Notes under the pieces: model-generated | The model's input: the letters and a program-made list of their open reading frames with translations, nothing else | Database searches by the model: none | What the model was told of the DNA's origin: nothing | Assembly: GCA_023251435.1 (NCBI GenBank) | Contig: JAHEYU010000056.1 | Location: 1-42,306 of the forward strand | Direction of reading: 5' to 3' | Source: Bacteroidota bacterium | Lineage (GTDB): Bacteria > Bacteroidota > Bacteroidia > Bacteroidales > Prolixibacteraceae | DNA: 42,306 bases | Made by a program: the position numbers and the translations under genes | Part shown: positions 1-8,134 of the stretch, one piece after another | How the letters are laid out: each line of letters opens with the position of its first letter | Numbering within the stretch: the first letter of the stretch is position 1

Positions 1-2
1 AA

Positions 3-20
3 AATATCTTTAGCAAATGA
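3..20 (+). CDS. C-terminal tail of an upstream gene, probably the antitoxin of the PIN toxin (partial)
   Basis: The frame ending in TGA at 18-20 is open back to the left edge and reads N-I-F-S-K-stop. Its stop overlaps the start of the next gene as ATGA, which is typical translational coupling in antitoxin-toxin pairs. Only five residues are visible, so the identity is inferred from position alone. Confidence 0.4.
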   Translation, partial: NIFSK

Positions 21-442
21 AAAAAGTTCTTATCGACACTGACGTAATTTTAGACTTCTTTTTTGACAGAGAGCCGTTTTCGGACGATGCTGCAAAAGTA
101 TTGTCACTATGTGAATCGAGAGAAATCAAAGGCTTCATCACATCTGTGATAATCAGCAATGTATACTATCTGTTAAGACAAAGCTCTACTCATGAGAAAG
201 TTATCGAAAAACTAACACAATTAATTACGATCATAGAAGTACTTACAACAGATAAAGATGTTATCCTAAAGGCTCTGAACTCGAATTTTAGGGATTTTGA
301 AGACGCATTGCAAAACTATTCGGCAGAATTAAATGGACAAATTGATTTAATTATCACGAGAAACATCAAAGATTTTAAGAACAGCTCTCTTGGGGTAATG
401 ACTCCAGGAAATTATTTGAAGACAACAATTGCCAGCCGCTAA
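17..442 (+). CDS. PIN-domain ribonuclease toxin, VapC-like
   Basis: This is a 141-residue single PIN domain, the usual VapC length. It opens with the hydrophobic strand and acidic pair L-I-D7-T-D9, keeps a central hydrophobic stretch (S47-N-V-Y-Y-L), a D-F-E-D-A motif (D93, D96) and a final I-I-T-R-N-x-x-D-F segment (D119). These acidic residues would bind Mg2+/Mn2+ for RNA cleavage. PIN toxins cut tRNA or rRNA when the partner antitoxin is lost. The ATG overlaps the preceding stop (ATGA), so the gene is coupled to an upstream, probably antitoxin, reading frame cut off by the window edge. The second usual acidic position is a polar residue here, as in many Bacteroidota homologues. The family call is firm; toxin activity is inferred. 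Confidence 0.8.
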   Translation: MKKVLIDTDVILDFFFDREPFSDDAAKVLSLCESREIKGFITSVIISNVYYLLRQSSTHEKVIEKLTQLITIIEVLTTDKDVILKALNSNFRDFEDALQNYSAELNGQIDLIITRNIKDFKNSSLGVMTPGNYLKTTIASR

Positions 443-595
443 CATTTAGCCTACCCGTCAAGGTCGGCAGCAGTGGTTTTCGGTGGGTATCTTTCCGCTC
501 AGGCTGCTTTTCGACTTGATCCCGCAATAGGCGAGACAGTCCGCCCGCGTGTAGCTTCCTAGGTTATGGGGCATTGTTCGCACAGTACCAGCTAA
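431..595. repeat. attC-like imperfect inverted repeat behind the PIN gene
   Basis: Directly after the PIN gene lies a GC-richer stretch beginning GCCGCTAACA and running to GTTATGGGGC near 574. Inside it, GTCAAG/TCG/CAGC on the left can pair with GCTG/CGA/CTTGA on the right, giving a long imperfect hairpin. Integron attC sites and the cassette-end repeats of Bacteroidota have this general form, but the core sites do not match the canonical RYYYAAC/GTTRRRY exactly. From about 600 to 768 the sequence becomes AT-rich and I see nothing further in it. Confidence 0.35.
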
Positions 596-768
596 AGTCC
601 AATTAATTGCTTAATAAACCACCTTAAAGCCCGACCAGTCAAATCATCTGAAGAATCTTATCTGCCCGGGTTCATTTCGGAACAAATATTTTCAACAAAA
701 CGATACATTTTTATTGCTATTCAATAAATTTTTATTACAATTGCGATATAATTTTAATTTATACAATT

Positions 769-1305
769 ATGACGCAAAGAAACAACTTCGTTTTTAAAGC
801 CCTGCATATTTTTGCATGGGTCATCTTCGTTGGCTTATGCATTGAAGCCGGTGCGTTGATAGTCAACTTTATTTACAGTCTCTTCAAACCTGAAATTGTC
901 CATAAGCTTTATCAAAAGCTGGACTTAAGTCAAATGTATCATCTTAACAAATCCGCTTATTTCAGTATGTATAGTTTTATCCTGATTATCTCAATTTTGA
1001 AGGCATACCTATTCTATGTTGTCATCAGACTTTTAAGCAAACTTGATCTGACAAAACCATTCAACAGCTATGTTGCCGATCAGATTAAAATACTTAGTTA
1101 CTACACGCTATCCATCGGACTCATCAGTTATATTGCCCGACAAACAGCCAAAAACTTACAGCATCGTGGATTTGAAATCGACGCACTCAACCAGTTTTGG
1201 GCAGACAGTCAGGCATGGATTTTAATGGCTGCAGTGATCTATGTCATTGCGACTATTTTTTCAAGAGGAGTTGAAATCCAAAACGAAAACGATTTAACTG
1301 TTTAA
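769..1305 (+). CDS. DUF2975 membrane protein (YoaS-like)
   Basis: This 178-residue protein has four predicted membrane segments (about residues 9-35, 62-88, 106-125 and 148-166) with short loops and no enzymatic motif. The pattern and the K-P-F-x2-Y-x-A-D-Q-I-K-I-L segment fit the DUF2975 family. The gene is followed after 3 nt by a small XRE-family regulator, the arrangement known for yoaS-yozG in Bacillus. The membrane protein plus tiny DNA-binding partner may form a signal-controlled regulatory pair, but no biochemical role is established for the family. The ATG at 769 is the only sensible start, preceded by a very AT-rich leader. Confidence 0.75.
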   Translation: MTQRNNFVFKALHIFAWVIFVGLCIEAGALIVNFIYSLFKPEIVHKLYQKLDLSQMYHLNKSAYFSMYSFILIISILKAYLFYVVIRLLSKLDLTKPFNSYVADQIKILSYYTLSIGLISYIARQTAKNLQHRGFEIDALNQFWADSQAWILMAAVIYVIATIFSRGVEIQNENDLTV

Positions 1306-1308
1306 GCC

Positions 1309-1536
1309 ATGCCAATTATTGTAAACTTAGATGTAATGATGGCAAAGCGAAAGATGTCATTGAATGAGCTATCAGAAAAAGTGGAATTAACTTTGTCAAA
1401 TCTTTCTATTCTAAAAACCGGAAAAGCAAAAGCAATCAGGTTTACCACCCTTGAAGCTATTTGCAATGCACTGGACTGTCAGCCGGGTGATATTCTGGAA
1501 TATAAAGAAGATGAGAAACAAACAACGAACAGCTAA
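1309..1536 (+). CDS. Small XRE/Cro-type helix-turn-helix regulator (YozG-like)
   Basis: This 75-residue protein is almost only a helix-turn-helix domain. The HTH runs over residues 8-65: M-S-L-N-E-L-S-E-K-V, the recognition-helix region S-N-L-S-I-L-K-T-G-K-A-K-A, then F-T-T-L-E-A-I-C-N-A-L-D-C-Q-P-G-D-I-L-E-Y, the classic end of the YozG/HTH_26 group. It starts 3 nt after the DUF2975 gene and is certainly cotranscribed. It probably controls its own operon, although no operator is obvious upstream of position 769. The acidic tail (K-E-D-E-K) is short. Confidence 0.85.
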   Translation: MPIIVNLDVMMAKRKMSLNELSEKVELTLSNLSILKTGKAKAIRFTTLEAICNALDCQPGDILEYKEDEKQTTNS

Positions 1537-1632
1537 CAGCGGTCATATCATGTTCAGTGTTTGCAGACAGTTTTGCACTTCGAAATCTGCTACTTTGCAA
1601 AGTCTCAAAACATTACCAACACTTATAAGTAC
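1527..1632. repeat. Second attC-like inverted-repeat stretch
   Basis: At the end of the XRE gene the sequence GCTAACAGCGG repeats the GCTAACA opening seen after the PIN gene. It is followed by TTTGCAGA, which can pair with TCTGC/GCAAA about 25 nt downstream. The lipoprotein start at 1633 follows immediately. The resemblance to a cassette-end repeat is suggestive only. Confidence 0.3.
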
Positions 1633-2607
1633 ATGACGCATAGACTAATCCTTCTTTTTTTAAGTTTCGTCGTGTCGTCGTGTGCGACTGTATTTCTGAA
1701 AAGACAATATAATCTGGATATTAATACAAATGCTCCCAATGCAACAGCCCAAATTGGTGACAGTATTTATAAATTACCCGTAAATTTAGAAGTTAAACGG
1801 TCGAAGCACGATCTGAAATTTAAACTTTTTTCTGAAAATCTGACGAGAGACTATGTCGTAAAATCCTCACCAAATCCAGTGTTTGCTTATGGGAACCTTA
1901 TATGGTTAAGGTTTTCACCTGCTGCATATTTGATAGATTTTACAAATGAAAAAAGATTTTATTATGGAAATTCTGTTTTACTGGATATTCATGATTCAGT
2001 TGGTATAATCAGACCACCAGTAACCAAATTCTATCATGACTATTTTTTAAAATCGTACCCGACAAATAAGGGACAGATTAATCTTCTTCTTTCTCTTCCC
2101 TGGATTAATAACTTTTATTTAAAGCCGTATAATGAAAGTGCCAGTTTAAGTCTCGGCTTTTATGGAATTTCAGGTGGTATAGAGTATTTTTATAAAACGA
2201 ACAAATACGTCGGATTGACAGCAAATGGGGTGATGGATAACCTGGCTCCTATCCCTGCCCCCATTGACTATAGCGGAGGATATGAAACAATGAGTTCTGT
2301 TTATTTGAGTTTAACTGATAACTTTAAACTTAAGCGTTTTACATTTGGATATGGATTGAATTATTCAATAAATAATTGGGAGTACAAGAATGGGGCATAT
2401 CAGTCACAACCGCAAACAAGAGAACCAGTAGAGAAATCAAGTCACTCGTTTGGATTTACTGTGAATGAATATTATCAGTTTGGCAGACATTTTTTTATCG
2501 GTCTTATTTATCGCCCTACGTTTATTGAGATTTATCCAAAAACAGCACTTAAATATGAACATTTGATTAGTATAGATTTTGCATGGAAATTCCGGTTGAA
2601 AAAATAA
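1633..2607 (+). CDS. Putative lipoprotein, beta-rich, unknown function
   Basis: I placed the start at ATG 1633 because it yields a lipoprotein signal (hydrophobic L-I-L-L-F-L-S-F-V-V-S-S-C, lipid Cys at residue 17); an upstream in-frame ATG at 1561 would bury it. The mature part of about 308 residues has an N-terminal region (residues 20-95) reminiscent of PEGA-like beta domains (D-I-N-T-N-A-P-N-A-T-A-Q-I-G-D). A C-terminal part follows, rich in alternating aromatic strands and ending W-K-F-R-L-K-K, which resembles outer-membrane-associated barrels. No family is recognised. It probably faces the periplasm or outer membrane. It is followed closely by the DUF2200 gene. Confidence 0.6.
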   Translation: MTHRLILLFLSFVVSSCATVFLKRQYNLDINTNAPNATAQIGDSIYKLPVNLEVKRSKHDLKFKLFSENLTRDYVVKSSPNPVFAYGNLIWLRFSPAAYLIDFTNEKRFYYGNSVLLDIHDSVGIIRPPVTKFYHDYFLKSYPTNKGQINLLLSLPWINNFYLKPYNESASLSLGFYGISGGIEYFYKTNKYVGLTANGVMDNLAPIPAPIDYSGGYETMSSVYLSLTDNFKLKRFTFGYGLNYSINNWEYKNGAYQSQPQTREPVEKSSHSFGFTVNEYYQFGRHFFIGLIYRPTFIEIYPKTALKYEHLISIDFAWKFRLKK

Positions 2608-2613
2608 GAAGAC

Positions 2614-2994
2614 ATGAACAATTCAGACACACAAAATCAGCGCATAGCAAAAATGACCTTTGCCACGGTCTATCCGATGTATATTGCTAAAGTGGAGAAA
2701 AAAGGCAGAACAAAAGAAGAATTACATCAGGTAATTGAGTGGCTAACCGGCTTCGATAACCAGAAGCTTCAGGAACTAATAAATGAAAATGTAACCTTTG
2801 AAACCTTCTTCCAACACGCTTCGCTAAATCCAAATGCACACCTCATCACCGGACTAATCTGTGGGTATCGTGTAGAGGAAATTGAGGATACTTTGACGCA
2901 GCAGGTTAGATATTTGGATAAGTTGGTGGATGAGTTGGCAAAGGGCAGGAAGATGGAAAAGATTTTACGAGTCTCGCAGGTTGTTGGTAATTAA
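2614..2994 (+). CDS. DUF2200 family protein
   Basis: This 126-residue soluble protein begins with the family hallmark R-I-A-K-M-T-F-A-x-V-Y-P-x-Y, followed by K-V-E-K-K-G-R-T-K-E-E-L-H-Q-V-I-E-W-L-T-G-(Y/F)-D, and the full domain covers residues 10-120. The family is widespread in Bacteroidota and Firmicutes, usually as a single-copy small gene without known activity. It lies 6 nt after the lipoprotein gene. Some homologues carry a fused toxin-antitoxin-like annotation but nothing here supports that. The product is expected to be cytoplasmic. Confidence 0.85.
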   Translation: MNNSDTQNQRIAKMTFATVYPMYIAKVEKKGRTKEELHQVIEWLTGFDNQKLQELINENVTFETFFQHASLNPNAHLITGLICGYRVEEIEDTLTQQVRYLDKLVDELAKGRKMEKILRVSQVVGN

Positions 2995-3006
2995 TACATT
3001 TCAACT

Positions 3007-3735
3007 ATGAAACCTTTACTAAAACCAATAAGTATCATTGGAGAATTGCTTCTTTTCGGAATTCCTTCAGTTACGTTTGTGCTTGTTTGCCGTTTGTTAA
3101 TTCCTGAATTAAACCAGGAATACGGACTGCATCCTGCATTGAGCTGGTTTATTGGTGGTTTGCTGGTTTTTCTGCCACTATTTTTACTTGCTTTTTATCT
3201 TGTCCGGAAGGATGGATACAAAAGCAAAAACGATATTTTGAGAAGGTTGCGGCTGCAAAAAATGTCGTCGCGCGACTGGAAATTCACGCTGCTTTCCACC
3301 TTATCCATCCTTCTTCTTACCGGAGCAATTATGGGCATTTCCAAATTTCTGCATACACAGTTTGGTATTCCTGAAATTGAAACCACCCCATCATTCATGG
3401 AATTTGAACCTTTTCGGGGCAACGAAAGGTATTTACTGCTGATTTGGCTGGTTATGTTTTTCTTCAATATTTTTGGTGAAGAACTGATGTGGCGCGGGTA
3501 CATTCTCCCCCGTCAGGAAATCAGGATACAAAAATTTGCCTGGTTTTTCAATGCATTGCTCTGGGTTCTATTTCACATTTGTTTTGGCGTCCAACTTATG
3601 ATTCTGCTGATTCCCATTCTGTTTATTCTTCCGTGGGCAGTGCAAAAAACACAGAATACCACCGTCGGAATCACCATTCATGCCCTGGTAAATGGCCCGT
3701 CGTTTATTCTGATTTCGCTGGGAGTGATCGGATAG
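3007..3735 (+). CDS. CPBP family intramembrane metalloprotease (CAAX protease/Abi-like)
   Basis: This 242-residue protein has about seven membrane segments. The diagnostic catalytic elements are present in order: G-E158-E159-L-M-W-R163 (EExxxR), F-H190 in the next membrane segment, and H225-A-L-V-N229 (HxxxN/B). Members cleave membrane-embedded substrates, process prenylated CAAX proteins, or protect against self-bacteriocins, and the substrate here is unknown. The start ATG at 3007 gives an N-terminal membrane anchor. It lies 12 nt after DUF2200 but shares no obvious function with it. Confidence 0.88.
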   Translation: MKPLLKPISIIGELLLFGIPSVTFVLVCRLLIPELNQEYGLHPALSWFIGGLLVFLPLFLLAFYLVRKDGYKSKNDILRRLRLQKMSSRDWKFTLLSTLSILLLTGAIMGISKFLHTQFGIPEIETTPSFMEFEPFRGNERYLLLIWLVMFFFNIFGEELMWRGYILPRQEIRIQKFAWFFNALLWVLFHICFGVQLMILLIPILFILPWAVQKTQNTTVGITIHALVNGPSFILISLGVIG

Positions 3736-3855
3736 GTGATTTTGCACAAGCCCTGATATCCGAGGTTCATACTATTTTAGGCGTCATTCAGGAACTATAA
3801 ATTGTACCAACCCGCAAGCCTGCTTAGTTTCGTTGAAAATTCTAATTCAAACACG

Positions 3856-4296
3856 ATGAATTCAAATATGATCAACGAAAGACTCAGCATGGTTGCTCCC
3901 TGCGGAATTGACTGCGGAATTTGCGAATTACACCTTTGCAAAGACGACGAAAATCTTTACAACCATCTACTTCAAATAGGAATTCCCAGCGAGAAACTCC
4001 CCTGCCCCGGCTGCCGGGCAATTGAAGGAAACTGCCCGGTAAAACCAACGGTTTGCGATACCTGGAATTGCGTGAAAGATAACGAACTGGAGTTTTGTTC
4101 GGCCTGTACCGATTTCCCGTGTAACCGGCTTCAGCCAGCTGCCGATCGTGCCGATGTTCTGCCCCACAACCTGAAGGTGTTTAACTTGTGCCTGATCAAC
4201 CAGATTGGACTGAAAGTATTTACCGAACGGTCTGCCGAAATCAAGAAAAAATATTACTTCGGAAAAATTCAGGTAGGCAATGGGCCACATTTGTAG
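3856..4296 (+). CDS. DUF3795 Cys-rich protein
   Basis: Starting at ATG 3856 gives 146 residues; a TTG 54 nt upstream is in frame but unlikely. The protein is rich in cysteines arranged as V-A-P-C-G-I-D-C-G-x-C, C-x-G-C-R, N-C, V-C-D-T-W-N-C, F-C-x-x-C and F-P-C, the DUF3795 signature. The spacing suggests a metal or Fe-S site, but no function is established. The end (K-K-K-Y-Y-F-G-K) is also family-like. It stands alone with untranslated repeat sequence downstream. Confidence 0.85.
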   Translation: MNSNMINERLSMVAPCGIDCGICELHLCKDDENLYNHLLQIGIPSEKLPCPGCRAIEGNCPVKPTVCDTWNCVKDNELEFCSACTDFPCNRLQPAADRADVLPHNLKVFNLCLINQIGLKVFTERSAEIKKKYYFGKIQVGNGPHL

Positions 4297-4340
4297 ATTG
4301 CCAGCGTTCTGTTGGGAAGTTATTGGGCGTCATTTTTTTT

Positions 4341-4468
4341 ACCCTTAAAGGGTAGAATATCAATAACCATGGGTGAAGTAAAACGGAACCCGTGGATGAA
4401 AGATCAGGTCGGATGGCCGTCAGCGAAATCACTTAAATCAAGGCTTTTCCCCTTATCTGACGGAATGG
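4341..4468 (+). repeat. Three-hairpin composite repeat, copy 1
   Basis: The element holds a perfect palindrome ACCCT-taa-AGGGT (4341-4353), then AATATCAATAACC. A second stem pairs CCATGGGT (4367-4374) with ACCCGTGG (4388-4395), and a third pairs CCGTCAG (4417-4423) with CTGACGG (4457-4463) followed by AAT. The same order of parts recurs at 10409, 10660 (minus), 11139 and 26451. It fills the gap between the DUF3795 and cupin genes. Confidence 0.7.
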
Positions 4469-4589
4469 CACAAATCTAAAAAAAGTAGTTCGAAAATTAT
4501 GATTTACTTCGTCTCATTCCAAGCACACACAACCTCTCCAATAATAATATAATACTAATTATCAAACAATTACCAACAACAAACAAGCC

Positions 4590-4946
4590 ATGAATCAAAA
4601 CATCCCATTTCAGACGATCAACTGGTCGGAAATTCCTAAAACAGAGCATCCCGGCGAAACCGGAACTGCTTACTGGCAAACGGTTCAGCTACCGGTTTTG
4701 CGAATGCGAATAGTGGAATACACTGCCGGGTATGTTGCCGATCATTGGTGCCGCAAAGGGCACATCGTACATTGCCTCGAAGGCGAATTTATAAGCGAAT
4801 CGGCAGATGGGCAACATTCACAACTGATACAGGGAATGACTTATGTTGTTACCGATGAAATGAGTTCGCACCGGTCGGCAACCAAAAATGGCGTGAGATT
4901 GTTGATAATTGACGGAGATTTTTTGAAGTATCAGGAAGAATTATAG
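4590..4946 (+). CDS. DHCW-motif cupin-fold protein
   Basis: This 118-residue single cupin domain has the characteristic A-D-H-W-C-x-K-G-H-I-V-H segment (residues 50-62) followed by E-G-E-F, matching the family named for its DHCW motif. In this family the His/Cys/Glu set is thought to bind a metal, but no substrate is known. The product is cytoplasmic with no signal peptide. It is followed after 5 nt by the LRR gene, so the two are cotranscribed. The 5' side contains composite repeat copy 1. Confidence 0.85.
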   Translation: MNQNIPFQTINWSEIPKTEHPGETGTAYWQTVQLPVLRMRIVEYTAGYVADHWCRKGHIVHCLEGEFISESADGQHSQLIQGMTYVVTDEMSSHRSATKNGVRLLIIDGDFLKYQEEL

Positions 4947-4951
4947 ACAAA

Positions 4952-5839
4952 ATGCACAAATCAGAAACTTTATCAGCAGAACTTTTAGAAGCTTATTCGG
5001 AAGCCAACATGAACAAAATCAGCCGAAACCTGATCAGGCTTTACAAGGAAAAGGAATTTGAAAAGCTGAACATTATTTCGGGAATGCTTTCGGAATGGGT
5101 TGAAATTGTGATCGAACCAGATGGAAAAGGCTTTTCGAAAATCATTTCGCTGTACCACCCCGACCGGGGCGAATATTTTCGCGGATTAATTACAGAATCG
5201 ACCCGGCAAAACGACCATTCTACGCTTGAAAAATTCAGGCACATATTTGTCATTCAGGATATTGAAGAAATTTCAGCCAACATAGAAAGTTACGAGGATA
5301 TCGACTATGAGCCAGAATATGTCTGGGATTTGAAAGATTCCGGTTTCAGCTATTTTCAGGATAAAAAGAAAAAGCACCGTAACAAAGTGCAAAAATCCAG
5401 TTCGAAAGGTTATTCGTTTTACGAGGCCATGCAAATAAGGCAATACGGCGATACAGACACTAATTTCCCGACGTATTACCTCGAAGATATGGACGAAGTG
5501 GAACTGTCGGAATCGGAAATCGATGATCTGGATGGCGTTGAATATTGCATACACACCATTTCGATGGATTTATCGGGAAACTCGATTACAGATCTTTCCC
5601 CGCTTGCCAGTCTCGAACGACTTCAGGAATTAAACCTTTCGAACAATCAAATTGAGTACATCGATGCGCTTGGAAATCTTTGGCAGTTGAAAAGCATTGA
5701 TTTGGCGAACAATTCGATTGACGATATTTCGCCTTTGCTTGAAATTGAGACCCTCGAATATGCCGACCTTACCGGTAACAAAGTTGTGTTGTCGCAAATT
5801 AAGGAATTGCGCGATTTGGGCGTAACGGTTGATTGCTGA
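4952..5839 (+). CDS. Leucine-rich-repeat protein with unknown N-terminal domain
   Basis: The product has 295 residues without a signal peptide. Residues 1-120 form an unrecognised alpha/beta region, followed by a Lys-rich linker (K-D-K-K-K-K-H-R-N-K, about 137-147). Residues 170-290 carry four to five internalin-type leucine-rich repeats (M-D-L-S-G-N-S-I-T-D-L-S-P-L, L-N-L-S-N-N-Q-I-E-Y-I, I-D-L-A-N-N-S-I-D-D-I-S-P-L, A-D-L-T-G-N-K). Such repeats bind partner proteins. The lack of a secretion signal argues for an intracellular scaffold rather than a surface adhesin. It is coupled to the DHCW cupin upstream. The partner is unknown. Confidence 0.75.
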   Translation: MHKSETLSAELLEAYSEANMNKISRNLIRLYKEKEFEKLNIISGMLSEWVEIVIEPDGKGFSKIISLYHPDRGEYFRGLITESTRQNDHSTLEKFRHIFVIQDIEEISANIESYEDIDYEPEYVWDLKDSGFSYFQDKKKKHRNKVQKSSSKGYSFYEAMQIRQYGDTDTNFPTYYLEDMDEVELSESEIDDLDGVEYCIHTISMDLSGNSITDLSPLASLERLQELNLSNNQIEYIDALGNLWQLKSIDLANNSIDDISPLLEIETLEYADLTGNKVVLSQIKELRDLGVTVDC

Positions 5840-6081
5840 ATTTTCGCACGTTCATCCCCTATTTTCCGCCATTCATCCAAATAAATTCAGGCGCCTCAAT
5901 TGTGCTCATTATCTTTGGCTTAGAAAACAAAAAACAGGAACAATCGTTCGCCTGAATAGTGCGAACAGAAATTCTAAATCAAAGCCATGAAATGAGCATG
6001 ATTCACGAAAACACCAAAAAGAATGAATATTTTTCTATCATGCGAATTCCATCCGACAATTAAAAAATAAATTATATCCGG

Positions 6082-6738
6082 ATGAAAACAATTAACCTTG
6101 CAATGCTATTTGCATTGACCATTTTTCTTTTCTCGTGTTCCGAACAGGAATCGGCATGGTTCCCAGTTGTGGGAATGGGAAGCATGAAAACAGAAAGCCG
6201 TATCCTTGAGCCATTCACTAAAGTGAAAAGCCTGATTAATTGCGATGTAACTATCCTGAAAAACGACCGTCAGGGATTAACACTGACAGCACAGGAAAAC
6301 CTGCTGGCAATTCTCGAAACAGAAGTGGTGAACGGAACCCTGTTTATTTCGTTTGGCTCACACGTTGCTGAAAGCGACAGTACAATGGCAGTTTCAATTT
6401 CTGTTCCTGAAATGAAAGAATTAACTTTTTCAGGATCGGGAAATGTAAGCTCAGATCTGGGAATCGCATCCATCAACCTTACAGGCACCGGAAATGTTAG
6501 ATGTTTGGGTGAAACTGATCAGCTTTCGGTGAAACTTTTAGGCTCCGGAAATGTGGATCTCGAAGCAATGAAGGTGAAAAATGCTGACATCAAAATTTCA
6601 GGAAACGGGAATGTGAGCCTGCATGTAACCGATAAACTAAATGTTACCATTCCGGGCGTGGGAGTGGTTTATTACAGCGGAATGCCCAATATTCAGCAAA
6701 ACATTACCGGAATCGGGCAGGTGATCGGGCGGAAATAA
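6082..6738 (+). CDS. Head-GIN domain (DUF2807) lipoprotein
   Basis: This 218-residue protein has a lipoprotein signal (M-K-T-I-N-L-A-M-L-F-A-L-T-I-F-L-F-S-C, lipid Cys at 19). The body is a right-handed beta-helix-like domain built from repeated G-S-G-N-V / G-T-G-N-V / G-S-G-N-V / G-N-G-N-V turns, the mark of the DUF2807 (head GIN, putative autotransporter adhesin) family common in Bacteroidota. It is expected at the outer membrane or in the periplasm. The function is unknown; adhesin naming is by family only. It is preceded by 242 nt with no recognisable feature, and the flippase follows in the same direction. Confidence 0.85.
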   Translation: MKTINLAMLFALTIFLFSCSEQESAWFPVVGMGSMKTESRILEPFTKVKSLINCDVTILKNDRQGLTLTAQENLLAILETEVVNGTLFISFGSHVAESDSTMAVSISVPEMKELTFSGSGNVSSDLGIASINLTGTGNVRCLGETDQLSVKLLGSGNVDLEAMKVKNADIKISGNGNVSLHVTDKLNVTIPGVGVVYYSGMPNIQQNITGIGQVIGRK

Positions 6739-6753
6739 AAGTAGCAGGCAACA

Positions 6754-6785
6754 TTTTAGGTTCTCATGCAATTATCGTAGTTTTG
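6754..6785 (+). promoter_or_regulatory. Possible Bacteroidota promoter of the flippase gene
   Basis: TAGTTTTG at 6778-6785 matches the -7 consensus TAnnTTTG exactly. A weak -33 element (TTTT/TTTA at 6754-6758) lies 20 nt upstream. The start codon at 6820 is 34 nt downstream. Confidence 0.4.
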
Positions 6786-6819
6786 AGCAATTCAGAATTA
6801 ATTATTCCCGACAAAATAA

Positions 6820-8130
6820 TTGCTATTGAAACCTCGGATCAGCCATATTTCAGCTTTGCAGATATTTCAGCTTTTGCGGTTTTCGACACTCATTCTGATT
6901 GGCGTCGTTTTTGCCAAAACGGGGCTTTCTACTTCTCAAATCGGACAATACGAAACATTCTTACTGATAGCCGGAGCTGTCAGCTTTTTCTGGCTAAATG
7001 GATTGATTCAGGGATTTTTGCCCATTGTAACCAAAGAAACCATTTCGCGCAAATCGCCGGTTTTATTCAATATTTTTTATCTGATTTCGGGTCTGACAAT
7101 TTTATCCGGTATTTTTCTGTTCGTTTTTGAGCAATCCATTGCAGGCTTTTTACTGAAAAAATCGTCGGTTCCCTATCTGAATTACCTGCTCATTTATCTG
7201 CTCATTTCAACACCGGCCAGTCTGGTCGAATACATTTACCTGATTAAAAATCAAGGAAAACTGATCGTACTTTATGGGTCAGTTTCATTCTTACTGATGT
7301 TTTTGCTGGTGGTAATTCCGCCGGTTTTTGGTTTCGGTATCGAATACAGCCTCGCCGGACTCGTTGCCAGTGCCGTTTTTCGTTTTTGCTGGCTGTTGGT
7401 ATTGCTTTTCAGAAACGCTTCACCAGTGGTTGATCCGGTTTTTATCCGAACCCATCTTCGGAGTTCTTTGCCACTCATCGCCTCCATGTTGCTAAGCGGT
7501 TCGGCGCAATATATCGACAGTTTCATTGTCACATCGTATTTCGACGAAGCAACATTTGCTGTTTTCAGGTACGGCGCGCGCGAATTTCCGTTGGTATTGC
7601 TGCTTGCAAATGCTTTCAGCACGTCCATGTTGCCCGGTTTCGCCGATCGTTCACAACTTGCATTCAACCTCGAAAAAATAAAGCAAAACGCGAAAAAGCT
7701 CGGCAACTGGATGTTTCCGCTTTCAGGATTGTTAATACTGGCGTCGCACTGGGCTTTCCCTATTGTGTTCAATGTAGGTTTTGCCGAAAGCGCTACCATT
7801 TTTAATATTTATTTATTGCTGATTATCAGCAGGCTGCTGTTTCCGCAAACCATTCTCATCGGGCTTCAGAAAACCAACCTGATAATGTGGGCATCGTTTC
7901 TCGAAATAGTTGTGAATGTGACAGCCAGCTTGTATTTTGTTCAGATTTGGGGAATAGCGGGAGTGGCTTACGGAACAGTAGTCGCCTACCTCTTCGAAAA
8001 GGTTTTGCAAATGGTATTTGTGTCGAAATCGTGTAATATCCGTGTTTCCGCCTATTTGGATAGTCCGCGGCATCTGGTTTATTCCTTACTTTTGGCTGCT
8101 GAATTTATAGTAATCGAATATCTAATCTGA
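6820..8130 (+). CDS. Polysaccharide/oligosaccharide flippase (Wzx/MATE-like, MVF superfamily)
   Basis: This 436-residue polytopic protein has about 12-14 membrane segments, the architecture of O-antigen/lipid-linked oligosaccharide translocases (PF01943/PF13440 type). It opens with L-Q-I-F-Q-L-L-R-F-S-T-L-I-L-I-G-V, typical for the group, and keeps S-G-S-A-Q-Y-I-D-S-F-I-V midway. There is no ATG in the N-terminal 150 residues; an in-frame TAA directly precedes TTG 6820, so translation must begin at a TTG (6820 or 6826). It is followed after 4 nt by an AlkD-like gene. There are no glycosyltransferases nearby, so the glycan is unknown. Confidence 0.8.
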   Translation: MLLKPRISHISALQIFQLLRFSTLILIGVVFAKTGLSTSQIGQYETFLLIAGAVSFFWLNGLIQGFLPIVTKETISRKSPVLFNIFYLISGLTILSGIFLFVFEQSIAGFLLKKSSVPYLNYLLIYLLISTPASLVEYIYLIKNQGKLIVLYGSVSFLLMFLLVVIPPVFGFGIEYSLAGLVASAVFRFCWLLVLLFRNASPVVDPVFIRTHLRSSLPLIASMLLSGSAQYIDSFIVTSYFDEATFAVFRYGAREFPLVLLLANAFSTSMLPGFADRSQLAFNLEKIKQNAKKLGNWMFPLSGLLILASHWAFPIVFNVGFAESATIFNIYLLLIISRLLFPQTILIGLQKTNLIMWASFLEIVVNVTASLYFVQIWGIAGVAYGTVVAYLFEKVLQMVFVSKSCNIRVSAYLDSPRHLVYSLLLAAEFIVIEYLI

Positions 8131-8134
8131 TTTT

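Noticed and set aside
1561-1632. Longer N terminus for the lipoprotein from ATG 1561
   Set aside because: It would put 24 polar residues before an otherwise perfect lipoprotein signal and overlaps the attC-like repeat.
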